A stretch of 64,000 nucleotides of DNA. It comes from Astropecten irregularis. Taxonomy: Eukaryota > Echinodermata > Asteroidea > Paxillosida > Astropectinidae. A program made the translations under genes and the position numbers. This document shows, in pieces, positions 43,822-55,296 of the stretch. Numbering within the stretch: the first letter of the stretch is position 1; each line of letters starts with the position of its first letter. The notes beneath the pieces were generated by a model. That model saw nothing but the letters and a program-made list of their open reading frames with translations. It did no database searches and was not told the origin of the DNA. Where the stretch lies: positions 7,936,001 to 8,000,000 of the forward strand of contig OZ020259.1 in assembly GCA_963971285.1 (NCBI GenBank). Direction: 5' to 3'.

Positions 43822-44345
43822 TCAGTCCTTGATGATTTCATTCCTCAGTTCTTCCTGTTTCCGTTTCTGTTGATTCCTCTGCAACCTGCGCCACTTTACC
43901 AACTTATAATGAACATCATCATGCTGGCTGGTCTTCAATGTGAAGGATTCAACAAAGTGATTGAACTTCATGCTTTCAGCAAGTTTTGTTGTCACTTTGG
44001 GCACTCTCTTGCCTAGTGGAAAACTTACCTCTGACTACTTTGTAGTGTTGAAGTACTTGGAATGCCCTCTTCTTTTTCTGCACCTTCCCTGACAAGTTGA
44101 ATTCTTTCACAACATAATTGTGGAGTAAGTTTTTCATGCTGTTGTATACTTCTTTTGAATTCCGTCCTGTGTACACAGTTATTGTCCGCACACTGTGCAA
44201 AGCGTCCTCTGTCTCTATATCTGTACTGTAGGCACATTAAATCGTTTCATCACCTGCTTACGAAGAACATCCTCTCTCTTTGCCTCCTCCAGCTCATCAA
44301 GATAGTGGACAGTTTTGTTCCGTTATGCTCGCATCCTTCTTGATA
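43822..44345 (-). pseudogene. Repeated unrecognised protein fragment, copy C
   Basis: The minus strand carries LDELEEAKREDVLRKQVMKR, then RFNVPT, then HSVRTITVYTGRNSKEVYNSMKN in shifting frames. It runs on to FQVLQHYKVVR before a donor-like GGTAAG at about 44028. A Lys/Arg-rich segment WRRLQRNQQKRKQEELRN ends at stop 43822. Copies A and B share the central motif. It precedes the BEN-like ORF on the same strand, suggesting one decayed multi-exon unit. Confidence 0.5.
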
Positions 44346-44349
44346 AATA

Positions 44350-45585
44350 GCACATTGTTGCTGCTGGACATTTCTGTTTCAACGAGGTTAATAACATGCC
44401 CATAATCTATTCAGCATATGTTGTGTGATCTTACTGATGACACCCCCTCGTCCAGGCTGGAACCCCCAAACTAACAATTAGATCTCAGTACAAAAAGAGA
44501 AAGTCCCTGCTAAATCTTTCTGAATGCTATTACTTTGACATTACTACTACAAAATCCTCCAGAAACCAACAATTTCCCAGTATTTAAAACAGTTAGGGTT
44601 AATCTAACCAAAATAATTATCTTTTCTTTATACTCACAGATCAACTGTTGTATGAATAGTCAAAGATCCTTCCATTTCCTTCAAAAACTCGTTCATTTTG
44701 GTCTGCAGATCCGATATCTTCAATTTGTCTCCATTTTGACAGGCCTGCGTGCCTTAAAATTCCATAAGGTCACTTGCATTGTGCCAGTTGGGTCTCTCAC
44801 CTTTATATTTCTGACACTTTGCTCACCTTTCACTTTCCTTGGTAGTTCATCCTAAATAAACAAAAATAGTAACACATACATAATTTAATCCAAAATACAT
44901 TTACAATATTTCCTTCAACCCTAGACTATTTTTCCCGTTGAGGACACTAGTAACAAATCATTTTCAGAGTTTCAGTTGCCGTATTACTTCCCCTACTTAA
45001 CATCACAATTGTTCAAATTGTTCAAGTTACCTACAGAGAACTTCACCTTCACCAGCTCAAAGGACATCCAGTCTTCTTATGGCTCTTGATGCTCCCTCAT
45101 TGCACGCATAGTCACGTTCTTGGGTGATCAGAAAACTGTGTCTTTGGAGAGCCATGTTTTGGGGATCACCCTCTTCCTCCATATATCCTTCCAGCCACAC
45201 AGCACAGACCAACATATTTTCAGTCTAATCTTGAAGACAAAATAAGTGTATTTTCAAGCCATAGACCCAATCAAGTCACATATATTAGTGATGCCCAATA
45301 TCATGTAACATTGGAATTACCGAATAGAAACACAGCCATTATGATCAATCAATCAATTTAATTTATTGTCATTTGTATTCATCATACATTGAAATTCATT
45401 ATGGTCTTAATGGTTTAAAAAGAAATACATGTAGATAGACAGTATTAAAGAATTTAAATGACTGCATGAACCACGGCCAGTGTTTCGCCTGGCAATGGCG
45501 GGTTAGGGCGAATATGTCCCTGACGGATGTATCACAAGTTTTGTCCTTCATGTTGAAATAGGTATTTGTCATTGCAAACTCTTGC
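44350..45585. other. AT-rich stretch, no gene recognised
   Basis: Only short ORFs without motifs are present. AATCAATCAATTTAATTTATTGTCA near 45345-45370 could be a retroelement 3' end, but there is no further support. Confidence 0.35.
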
Positions 45586-45588
45586 CAT

Positions 45589-46080
45589 TCATGTCTTTTT
45601 TTTTCTCACCGTGACGGCCTGGGCTGCTGCACTGATGTGATCCGCGGTGATTTCACTCGTACACTTGGCCATGTACTCATCCATGCCTAGAGGAGTACGG
45701 GATAGTACATCAGCGTCGGCGTTACACCATCCCAGGCGGTATCTGATCTTGAAGTTAAAATCGGCCTGTTCTGCTACCCATCTGTGTCCCGTTGCATTGA
45801 GTCTGGCTGTAGTAAGGATGTAAGTGAGTGTCGGTGTACACAGTGAAGCTTGGTGCGTAGTCACAAAACTTCTCGGTCACCGCCCACTTCAGCGCCAAGA
45901 ACTCAAGCTTCCCAGAGTGAAGGTGGTAGTTCTTTTCCGCGGGGCTAAGAGTTCGGGAAAGTCACCAATAACCCGTTTTATGCCATCTTGTTCCTGGTAG
46001 AGTGCTGCTCCCAGCCCCTCTTGTGATGCGTCAGTATGCACTATGCAGGATAAATGGCTTATCATGGTCTGGAAAACCCA
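45589..46080 (-). pseudogene. Fragment of a second gypsy-type pol (RNase H region)
   Basis: The minus strand encodes GAALYQEQDG (near 46010), then, after shifts, LTYILTTARLNATGHRWVAE and IRYRLGWCNADADVLSRTP, the standard end of Ty3/gypsy RNase H. No LTRs or other pol domains are nearby. It differs from the 15-20 kb element and so is a separate lineage. Confidence 0.75.
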
Positions 46081-46084
46081 TCAC

Positions 46085-46470
46085 TGGAGGGCATGTCAGG
46101 CAACTAGCCTTCTTCTTCTCCTTGTCTCCCTTCTCCTTTGGAGCTAATTCTATGTCCACCTCTTCCTGGATCATCACCTCCACTGCCTCTCCGGTCATTT
46201 TTTTCCTCCTCTGACTCCTTCACTGCAATACCTGTTGCCGCCCTCTCCATGTTGTTCTTGGCCTTAATTTGGTCTTTAAGAATGCTAATTCTGTCTCGCA
46301 CAGCTCGGGAGTCCACTCTGTATCCCCGCCTTTGCATGGCTTCCGCCACCTGTTGCCACGCCTTTGCTCTGTCAGTTGTTTTGTATTTGAACTGAAAGGG
46401 GTGAGAAAGAACAACCTCAGCAATGAGGAAGCTGATGCTGGTCTTGTCCCACGACCTGCTGCAGTATAAG
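46085..46470 (-). pseudogene. Myb/SANT-like DNA-binding domain fragment
   Basis: The frame reads WDKTSISFLIAEVVLSHPF, then WQQVAEAMQRRGYRVDSRAVRDRI. The tryptophan spacing and the RAVRDRISIL helix are typical of Myb/SANT-like (trihelix-type) domains found in many invertebrate multi-copy genes and in transposon accessory proteins. A run of A residues near 46200 breaks the acidic/basic tail frame (EESEEEK...). The left end abuts the gypsy fragment; the right end abuts the mariner MITE at 46480. Confidence 0.6.
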
Positions 46471-46479
46471 AAAAATATA

Positions 46480-46740
46480 CAGGGTGTCCCAGAAAAAATT
46501 CAACATTGTGTCGGGACCCCTTTTTTTCTTTTAATTAAGCTGTTAATCACTTCAAGATTCAGATATGTGATACACCCATATCTTGCCTATCACCGTGTAG
46601 AATATAAGCACATTGGGGCTGAAATTGGCGAAATATTATGACCAAGTGAAAGAGTACTCCTTAAAAACAAATTTGCAAGGAAATCACGCATAGTGGTCAA
46701 TACACACATAATCTGTACGAAATTAGGCCATTTCAAGCAA
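46480..46740. mobile_element. mariner-like MITE, second copy
   Basis: It starts TA|CAGGGTGTCCCAGAAAAA and matches 1-250 closely (for example AAGTGAAAGAGTACTCCTTA at 46643). The right TIR was not found, so the copy is truncated or diverged beyond about 46715. Confidence 0.7.
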
Positions 46741-47254
46741 ATCGTTAAATTCAAGCAAACTTTGTCGAGAAATCAACACATGCCAGACTTTCCAAAGCCA
46801 CAGGTGATACAGAGAGTGTCTTGCTTTAGCTCAAGAACCCCTCCCCTTTTCACACTGCCGAAATTTTAAAAGAATTCCAGGTCTGATGACCACAAAATAG
46901 TTAGTACTTCAGTCTTGCAATCTATTTTCACAGAAATTCCTTTCCCAAGTGAGACAGACATACGTGTCATTTTCAATTCCACCAAGAAGTATCTGGCATA
47001 AACTCTCAATAAATCAAATCTCAAAGGAACAGCCTCAAAATATGAGAAAAGCAGAGTTATGAATTAGAAGAAGTTTTACCATTGTTATATACTGGTGAAA
47101 GGAATCAGTTTATCAGAATTGGAGTTATGGACATTTCACTTTACTTTCAGTGGAAAATTTGTGACAAAAATAACTGGCATGCACACATTTTGTTTTAAAG
47201 AAAACCAATAAATTACCAGAAAAAACATAAAACTACCGATTCCAGTGTGAATCA

Positions 47255-47680
47255 ACAAGTGGAATTTAGACAGGGTTGTCCAAGATTTTACTAGAATGAC
47301 CCTCTGATAGAAGCTCAATGTCTTTCCCAAGCAAACTTGGATAGGCAAATATTAAAACAATAGAAATTTGAAAAAATCTCTCTACTATATTTAGACAGGG
47401 TGTAATTGATCTTATCCAGAACGTTTACAACACTTTTGTCAATGGGCAAGTTGTCCTAAAAATTTAGATTGACCTTTTATTTCTGATAGAGGTTAAATGT
47501 CTTTCTCAAGCAACTTGGACGGGCCATATTAAAACAACAGACAATCTCATCACTAGTGGGACTTTGACATGGTGTAGTTGATCTTGTCCAGGATTTTTAC
47601 GACACTTTTGTCGATGGGCAAGTTGTCCTGGATGTTTAACGTCTTCCTCAAGCAACTAGGAAAGGCCATATTAAAACAAA
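47255..47680. repeat. Degenerate tandem repeat of about 170 bp, three units
   Basis: TTTAGACAGGG, GATCTTATCCAGAA, GACACTTTTGTC.ATGGGCAAGTTGTCC and CTCAAGCAACTTGGA.GGGCCATATTAAAACAA recur in the same order near 47258, 47392 and 47562. Confidence 0.6.
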
Positions 47681-47696
47681 CGAAAGTTGAAAGAAA

Positions 47697-47825
47697 CTAC
47701 GAAAATGCTGTGCTAAAGACCACAGAGCTGGCGACAGCGATGCCATCCACCATTAGGGTGTATCTGCACTCATCATCTTCTAGCACCTTCACTTCTATGT
47801 ACACCGGAGATGCCGTGGTGAAATC
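47697..47825 (-). CDS. Isolated terminal coding exon of an unknown gene
   Basis: After an acceptor (TTCACGTAG) the 129-nt exon encodes 42 residues plus TAG. It starts DFTTASPVYIEVKVLEDDE and continues CRYTLMVDGIAVASSVVFST. Alternating hydrophobic residues suggest a beta-strand fold. The frame is open throughout and the reading is clean on the minus strand only. Upstream exons were not found; the Tigger element begins 315 bp upstream and may have split the gene, so the other exons may lie beyond 55300. Family not recognised. Confidence 0.45.
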   Translation of the reverse strand, partial: DFTTASPVYIEVKVLEDDECRYTLMVDGIAVASSVVFSTAFS

Positions 47826-48455
47826 CTACGTGAAAATGCAAATAAAAAAGTGTTGAGTAAAAAGTTAACTATACTGCTTTACGGTCATGAGTTGGGTTTT
47901 CACATTCTACTACTGAGTTGAAGTAAGATAATATAGAAATTACAAACAAAATGAAAACCAAACATTCAGCCAAAACCTTTTTAGGGTACATGTATTTTCA
48001 TCATGCTCTTAATGATGCAATGCAGACTACCTAATTCTGCACAAGATTTGTACTACCAACAAAAAGCTTTCATAGAGAAAAAACACAATTTCTTGTTTGT
48101 AAATGAGCGCTTCTTTTTCACTTATTAGTAAATCGATTACAGTGATACCTCAATAAGTAAAACTCTGATAGGGTAAAATGGGGTAAGTGGGACACTTAAG
48201 CACATTTTGGGGTACTGGTTAAAGATAAAAACTTTATTTCATGAACTGTAAATTTTATTATGATCTTTCATATCCCCAGATTATATACTAATCATATCTG
48301 GGTCATAACAAACACAGTTATTTAATTATGAAAAAAAATATGATGACATGAATATGTCCCATTTACCTGAATGCATGGGGTTACTGGGACAGCAAAATGG
48401 GGTAAGTGGGACACTGACAAAATAATGTAATTAAGCCAGACAGTTCAATGTATTT

Positions 48456-50400
48456 TCACTGTAAACAAGTTAACCTCGCAAAATAGGCATTGGAACAAAC
48501 TACAGTGCACATTCTTTGCACACAAAGTCTCTCAGTTCGGTTGCACGACCGAATAGTCCGGTGCAAGTTTCGTGAAACCAAGCACTGCACTTAGTGCATT
48601 GCCACCAGTCTTCATCATCTCCATCATCGTCTCAATAGAACCCTGCACAGTGGCCGCAGTAATTCTCTGAGCTTTCACGATCACATGTGTTCTGTACAGT
48701 TTGCTGTTCTCCAAGTGCTTGACTGGCATCCTTCATATCCTTTGCGTTCGTCTTGTTTTGCAGTGCCTCCATTCTCTTGTTTCTTTTCCTTCATCCTTTG
48801 TTCTCTCTCGCGTTTCTCTGTTTCACGCTGTTCTTTCTTCCGCTCACGTTCCACTTTTCTTGCCTCTTTTGCTGCTGCCTCTGCCTCCTTCTTCTGCTGT
48901 TTGCAACTTCTCGGTTGAATATCTCATCTGATGTCAAGCATCGTGCTTCTGTCACTCTACTGGTTTGTTTGTGCTGTTTAATGACTTTTGAGATGACTGG
49001 TTTCTGTAGGATTTTGGCAAATTTGTTGGTCTCTCTGGATGGGGTTGCAGTTGGAGGAGAGAGTGTAGATGATGGACTAGGACTTGGTTCTATGTCCATA
49101 GGCTCTGGCTCGGCTTGTGATTCAACAAGTGTGGGCTCTGCTGGCAGGTCGGTTGCTTTCTGCATGACTTTGTTGTCTGATGCATCTTGCTCTGTAGACG
49201 GTGGCTGCGGATGAACTTCCACGTCAGCAGTGAGGACGACAGGCAGTGTGACAACATCTGACGCATCTTGCTCTGTAGACGGTGGCTGCGGATGAACTTC
49301 CACGTCAGCAGTGAGGACGACAGGCAGTGTGACAACATCTGACGCATCTTGCTCTGTAGACGGTGGCTGCGGATGAACTTCCACGTCAGCAGTGAGGACG
49401 ACAGGCAGTGTGACAACAGGCTCATGTTGTGCAGGCTTTTCAGCTTCATATATCAACTCCGTCTCTACTCCTGAGAATTGCAAGTGCTCGGTTGTGATGG
49501 CTTGTGGATTGAATAGATAAATCCCTGTGGATCGGAACCCACTGATGATGTTTGCCATCGTGAATACCTTGTGGTAGACATCCGTGAAGAGAGTGGTGAA
49601 ATCATATCGAGTGATGATCCTATTTGGATTGGTGCGCATACATTTTTCACAACGTTGGTTGTAGGCACACTTCAATGACTTGAACACCGACTTGTCTAGT
49701 GGCTGGGTGTGATTAGTGGTGTGAGGTGGTAGGCAGTACATGTGAATCGAGTTGTCACGTGCAAACTTCAGTGTTGAAACGGTGATGTGTGATGAATGCC
49801 CATCAAGAATTAGGAGGACTGGGCGTGTCGGCGGAATAGATGGCACAAAGAGCTTCTTGAACCACATCTCAAAAAGCTCGGAATCTATGAATGCAGACTT
49901 GCTTGTGCCAAACAACGTGCCTGGTGGTGCATTTGCAGTTAGGCCTGGATTCAAGCGCTGACCCTTGAAAATGATGAACGGGGGGAGTACGCTGCCTTGT
50001 GCACTGGCGCATATCAGAACAGTCACGTTTTCCCCTCTTTCTCCACTTGTACGTGACTGCACCGTTTTCTTCCCTTTTGTTGCAACGATGCTAGATGGAG
50101 TGTGTACCAGACTCAAACCTGTTTCGTCAAGGTTGAATATTTGACCTGGGCTTGACTTCAGATTTGATCCTTCCATGACTTTTCCTAACTTTTTAAAGTG
50201 ATCTGCGATGGTTGTCGGATTAAGCATGGAGGCTCGTGTAGCCGACAGAGCTTCTGGCTTCCTCAAAGACAGGTCAGGGTGGCGGCGCATGAAACCCTGG
50301 TACCACTTTGTTTGGCATGACTAAATCGATGTTTCAGACCGGCGCGCTCGGCCATCTCATATGCCAGCTTGCAACTAGCTTGTCTTCTAATTCGATCATT
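48456..50400 (-). pseudogene. pogo/Tigger-like transposase with C-terminal PHD-like finger, frameshifted
   Basis: The main frame (50290-48791) begins MRRHPDLSLRKPEALS, preceded in frame by KWYQGF. One base out of frame upstream is CKLAYEMAERAGLKHRF, the end of the CENP-B-like HTH domain. The DDE_1 domain has IFNLDETGLS, LLILDGHSSH and HTTNHTQPLDKSVFK, giving a D-D-D triad. Three exact 27-residue repeats follow, then a basic helical segment (RRRRQRQQQKRQEKW). After a further shift a PHD-like finger CGHCAGF...WWQCTKCSAWFHETC...FVCKEC ends at stop about 48512. The N-terminal psq-type HTH was not found, so the copy is incomplete as well as shifted. Confidence 0.85.
49183..49425 (-). repeat. 81-bp tandem repeat, three copies, inside the transposase frame
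   Basis: The unit encodes VVTLPVVLTADVEVHPQPPS and then TEQDASD. The three copies are virtually identical at DNA level, far more alike than expected given the decay of the surrounding gene, so the expansion is recent. It lies between the catalytic domain and the basic tail. Confidence 0.9.
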
Positions 50401-50546
50401 TACCTTTAAAAAACAAAGTGTGTTGCTCCTTTAGTAATATGAAAGCATAATTTGATCAATAACCAAACATACAGAGCGAAGAACATAATGAATACACACT
50501 TACGTGTACGTGTATAATGTACAAATTGTCTGATATTAAGCCCTGT

Positions 50547-50582
50547 CCCACTTACCCCACTCAACTGGGGTAAGTGGGACAT
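50547..50582. repeat. 36-bp palindrome of the Tigger subterminal word
   Basis: GTCCCACTTACCCC, then a short loop, then GGGGTAAGTGGGAC. The same word is found near both ends of the element. Confidence 0.8.
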
Positions 50583-51782
50583 GTTACAAATTTGTGATTT
50601 TTTCTTAATTGGGGCAATAAAATTATTTACAAGGAAGGATAATTGGAAATAACTATCACTAGAACCATAAACACTACACTTTTGTTTATATATAAAGAAA
50701 GAAATGAAATGACAAAAAAAATTAAATGTGCAATGCAAGTGCATTGTAAAAAAATTCAATATGGCCGCCATTCCATCGCAATCCTCAAAATGAGTCCGAC
50801 AAACTTGTATATTTTCCCCATCCTAATGTCCCATATAACATTTGTAATGGACCCTAACATGTATTTTGAATACCAGTTGACAGAATAAGCTCGATTGCAC
50901 TGTCTTGACAGTATGCCATGGAAGTGGTTTAATTGCACAACTGCATCATAATTGTGGCGGAATTCCCAATCGAGTCCAATTCAAATTCAGAAGTATGGAG
51001 AGAGGTTCACCATCTGTGATGAAAATTCTTCAACTCCGAACTCAAATCATACCACAGACCCGGGAAATGATACGAGCAGTCTCGGGCCCAGGGATGCAAG
51101 CTCGTTTGGCGGAAATATACCGCCCGATTGGTTACTGATTATCTCGGTGGCACTTTTACTGGGGCGGAGCAGGGTAACTCTGGGGGGAGGACACTGGAAC
51201 AAAGGGACTCAAACACAGCTCTTTGTGTTTACTTCTCTTATTGCCTCCTGGGCAATTCTCTTTATTACAACCTGGTAATTCTCTAGTGGAAATTATATTT
51301 CCTTACTCTGCCCTTTAACAAACCTTTAATATCCCTTTAAACAAACCTTGTGCTCGTCGAGTGTACCCCTCAAGTGACCGATCCAGTTTCAACTGTACGC
51401 AAAGCTGCAACCAAACATGCAGGCGCGAGCACGCCGATTGTTTCGCAGTGTCTCTGTTTGAGTTCCCTTACCAGTTGGACTACTCGACTAATACGAACAG
51501 CTATCAGTCAACCTCTGTGGTTAACCCTTAGCCAATCTCTGTGATCGACTGTCTGAGCCATTCAAGTTCTCTATGAACTCCCGATTAGCCGCCACTTCGT
51601 CACAACTTTTCTAAAAGGTACATGTATACTCAAATCACTACAACGCAATCGTAAGCAAGCAATTTACACAAGCAATAAACATATCAAGTATCAGCGCAAT
51701 GATTAACACTGGATCATTCACCGAACAATGCACTCAACAAGTTACACATATACGGAAGTAGAAGTACTTAGAGCAGCAGCCC

Positions 51783-54227
51783 AGAGCATTTTGATCAAAC
51801 GAACGAGGTACCAATATCTGAACACATGAGCATTTATGGTGTAATGTATCAAACATAAATATATATGTCTGCCGGGACCCCCCTGCTGCATGTGCCCCCT
51901 GGGGGCCTCTTAAAGACCCCCAAATTTACATGAGATCAAACGAACGAGGTACCACTTGAAATCAATTTTAAATGAACAGGTACAACACCCAAAGTATGGA
52001 ATGGCCTATGCCAGACAAATTTTCTGCTGCAAAGGGCCCGACAGACGTCCCTAGGGGGCCCCAAAAATAATTACCCTAGATCAAACATTGGAGGTACCAC
52101 TTGAAACCAATTTCAAATGAAGAGGTACATCACCCAGAGTACAGAATGGCCCATGCCAGACAAATTTTCTGCTGCAAAAGGCTTGCCAGACGCCCCCATA
52201 TATGACCTCTACCCATAGGCTTACGTGTAAATACTTAGCGTCTTAAATCAACCACAGATCCTTATGTGAATTACTTGAAACTTTTTTTGAATATTCAAAT
52301 GAGGTCCAAATAAACACATACCAAAAATGAACTTCATGCGCCTTATCGTTTTTGAGATATGGCCATTTGAAATGTGCTAAAAACCCCCCTTTTTAGCTCC
52401 GCCCACGGCCGAGTCCCGAAAAAGTGTCATCGTGCATTTTTTCAAGGCCATAACTTGATAATGGTAATAGTTACAGCGCTGACAATTTTTATTCTTACTA
52501 ACCCTGTGCTCTAGATTCATTATCCGGCCTTAAATAGTAGATATGAAGTCCTATTTTGTACAATTATTTACCTAGAGTAGGCATTAAAGAGAAGACGAAG
52601 TGCCCCCAGCCGAGCCGCGAAAACGTGCCATCGTGCTTTTTTCAACTTTGAGAGGTCATAACTTGATAACGGTAACAGCTATGGAGCTGAACATTTGTAT
52701 TCTTACTAACTTTTGGCTCTAGATTCATTATCTGGCCTTAAATAGTGGATATTATGTCTATTTTGGAAGTTATTCGCCCCTAAAATGCGCACTTAATTCA
52801 ACAGAGAGTGATTTTAATGATTTTTTGGGGTCACCCAGTGGCCACATCAGGGGCCACAGTCCACACAGATCACCTATTTCTGATAAGTCATCTTTAGTGC
52901 ATTTTTACCACCAGAATTTAATTGGACATGAACAATCCATTTCTACAGGATTGGCATTCATCCAAATTTGGGTTCAGGTGAACAAATCATAAAAGACCCC
53001 AAAAGACGGCCTTTCCGCCATGCAAGTGGTTCCCCCATGGACAGTTAACAAAATAATTATTTTAAAGTTAAAGCACTTAGTTAAATTTTGTATAATTAGA
53101 TCTAATTACATATACAATTTCAGCGTTGGTACTCAAATCCTTCATGGTCAGGTTGTATTTTGAAAATTACAGAGTTTGTCATGGTTTTGAGCTTAAGAGT
53201 GACAAAGGCCGAAATTATTGTATTGCTTCATTTGTGAAATTGGATGCAACATTTTTAATTTAAAGTTAGGAAATGTCATCCATGAATTAGTCATGTACAA
53301 TACCAAGATCGTGTAGCATTATGGTTCCATTTAGAGGGCAAGTGGAAGGGGTGGAGAGGATGCCCTTGATGTCATGTCATAAAAACGCATAATCTCTTCA
53401 GCATTTCGTCTTCTCTTTAATGCTTACTCTTGGTAAATAATTGTACAAAAGTGGACTTAATATCTACTATTTAAGGTTGGAATATGAATCTAGGGCATAT
53501 GGTTAGAAAGAATACAAATTGTCAGCTCTATAACTATTACCATTATCAAGTTATGGCCTTGACAAAATGCACGTTAACACGTTTTCGCGACTCGGCCGTG
53601 GGCGGAGCTAAAAAGGGGGGTTTTTAGCACATTTCAAATGGCCATATCTCAAAAACGCTAAGGCGCATTAAGTTTATTTTTGGTATGTGTTTATTTGGGC
53701 CTTATTGGAACATTTAAAACAAATTTCAAGTAATTCACATAAGGATATGTTGTTGATTTAAGACGATAAAGATTTACACGTAAGCCTATGGGTAGAGGTC
53801 ATATTTGCGGGCGTCTGGCAGGCCTTTTGCAGCAGAAAATTTGTCTGGCATGGGCCATTCTGTACTCTGGGTGATGTACCTCTTCATTTGAAATTGGTTT
53901 CAAGTGGTACCTCCAATGTTTGATCTAGGGTAATTATTTTTGGGCCCCCCTAGGGACGTCTGTCGGGCCCTTTGCAGCAGAAAATTTGTTTGGCATGGGC
54001 CATTCCATACTTTGGGTGTTGTACCTGTTCATTTAAAATTGATTTCAAGTGGTACCTCGTTCGTTTGATCTCATGTAAATTTGGGGGTCTTTAAGAGGCC
54101 CCCAGGGGGCACATGCAGCAGGGGGGTCCCGGCAGACATATATATCTATGTTTGATACATTGCACCATAACTGCTCATGTGTTCAGATATTGGTACCTCG
54201 TTCGTTTGATCAAAATGCTCTGGGCTG
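51783..54227. mobile_element. Foldback (long inverted-arm) element of 2.4 kb
   Basis: The outer ends GCAGCCCAGAGCATTTTGATC and their inverse start arms of about 800 bp (about 51768-52590 and 53400-54227). They share, in order, CAAACGAACGAGGTACCA, CCCCCTGGGGGCCTCTTAAAG, CCTCTACCCATAGGCTTACG and the CGAAGTGCC/CGGCCGTGGGCGGAGCT region. The left arm has an extra partial duplicate (52590-52790) of its inner end. The unique spacer is about 600 bp. No ORF of note. Flanks show no convincing target duplication. Confidence 0.85.
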
Positions 54228-54229
54228 CC

Positions 54230-55110
54230 GGTCTAACTGTAAGTCCGGTGGACCATAACAGCGAAACACACTCACCACAGCACGTAAGCCTGCCCCGTAC
54301 ACACACACACGTCTCGTCGTCTCACAATACTCTGCTCTCGTAAAATGCTTCTATGTCTGCACACTTTGCTACCAGAACTCTGAATGCCATACCCGGCCCG
54401 CTGTCTCCGAGCAAGCCAGCCAGACCATGCCGCTCTCGTGACCCCCAGGCAACGCCCAACCACTTTGATTGGTCGCCGCCCGGATATCACGCACCCGGCA
54501 GCATGGTCCGAGTGACCTGCCCGACCCAGATTGGCCACACACCCTGTCAATCACTCAGCCAACTTTCCTAGCATTTTCCCACGAAACACAGGTCAACAAC
54601 TTCACCCACTTCCGGACAAATTAGACTTGTGCTGGTCCACCCAATCTCGTCACATAATTATAACGTTTTACAACAGAAATCTTTTATAACAACACATGTC
54701 AACAGTTGAAACAAAGCCAAACACGTTCTGCGTGGCCACAACAATCAATTCGGGAAAAAAAAGGTGAAAGGCCCAATGACTTAAACAATGATCATGCATG
54801 CTTACCCACAGTCTCAGTGAAGTATTCCTGCAACCATTCGCTTGAAATGTCGAGTAAATTCCTCTTTTTCGTCCAAAACAGCACTCAATCCTTAGCCTCT
54901 TTTGTTCACGTAAAACAAAAGTTTAGTAATTTGGGGGTTGGGTTAAAAAAAAAAGGACAATAGGCGGAGAAAAACTTTTTTTTTTTCATCAAAACATTCG
55001 CGAAAATAAATCAAACTTGCCACGTTGATCAAGTGTGTTTGTTTGCACTAAAAAAAATCTTTACTCAAGTAAAGAGGGATTCACATAGGAAAATACATGG
55101 GAAAAACTTA
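54230..55110. other. Right part of the Tigger element, no clear coding
   Basis: A minus-strand frame at 54860-54800 (NLLDISSEWLQEYFTETV before GTAAGC) could be an exon remnant, but it is short and has no known motif. A (CA)n run lies near 54300. Confidence 0.3.
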
Positions 55111-55296
55111 GACTTGTCCCAGTTACCCCAGTGTCCCACTTACCCCATTTTACTCTAACTCTAAGCTCCTGCTATGTCAAAGAAAAAGTCAAATTATTTC
55201 AGTAGTTAAACAGTGATACAAATCTACAGAAATCAAAGTCTACTTTAAATTTTGAAACTGTCTCTGTGAAGTTTGAGTTATCAAGGTTTTACTGTA

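Larger units (their letters stand above)
48140..55294 (-). mobile_element. Tigger/pogo-type DNA transposon, 7.2 kb including nested insertion
   Basis: The termini CAGTGATACCTCAATAAGTA and, inverted at the right, CAGTAAAACCTTGATAACTC are flanked by TA (48138-48139, 55295-55296). Subterminal copies of GGGGTAAGTGGGACA lie at 48180, 48392 and, inverted, near 55117-55148. An internal palindrome at 50547-50582 is made of the same word. A pogo-like transposase lies on the minus strand at 48456-50400. The foldback element 51783-54227 is inserted within it. Confidence 0.75.

Noticed and set aside
49090-49449. Second-frame ORF with Ser/Leu repeats over the 81-bp array
   Set aside because: It is the shadow frame of the transposase repeat and has no independent support.
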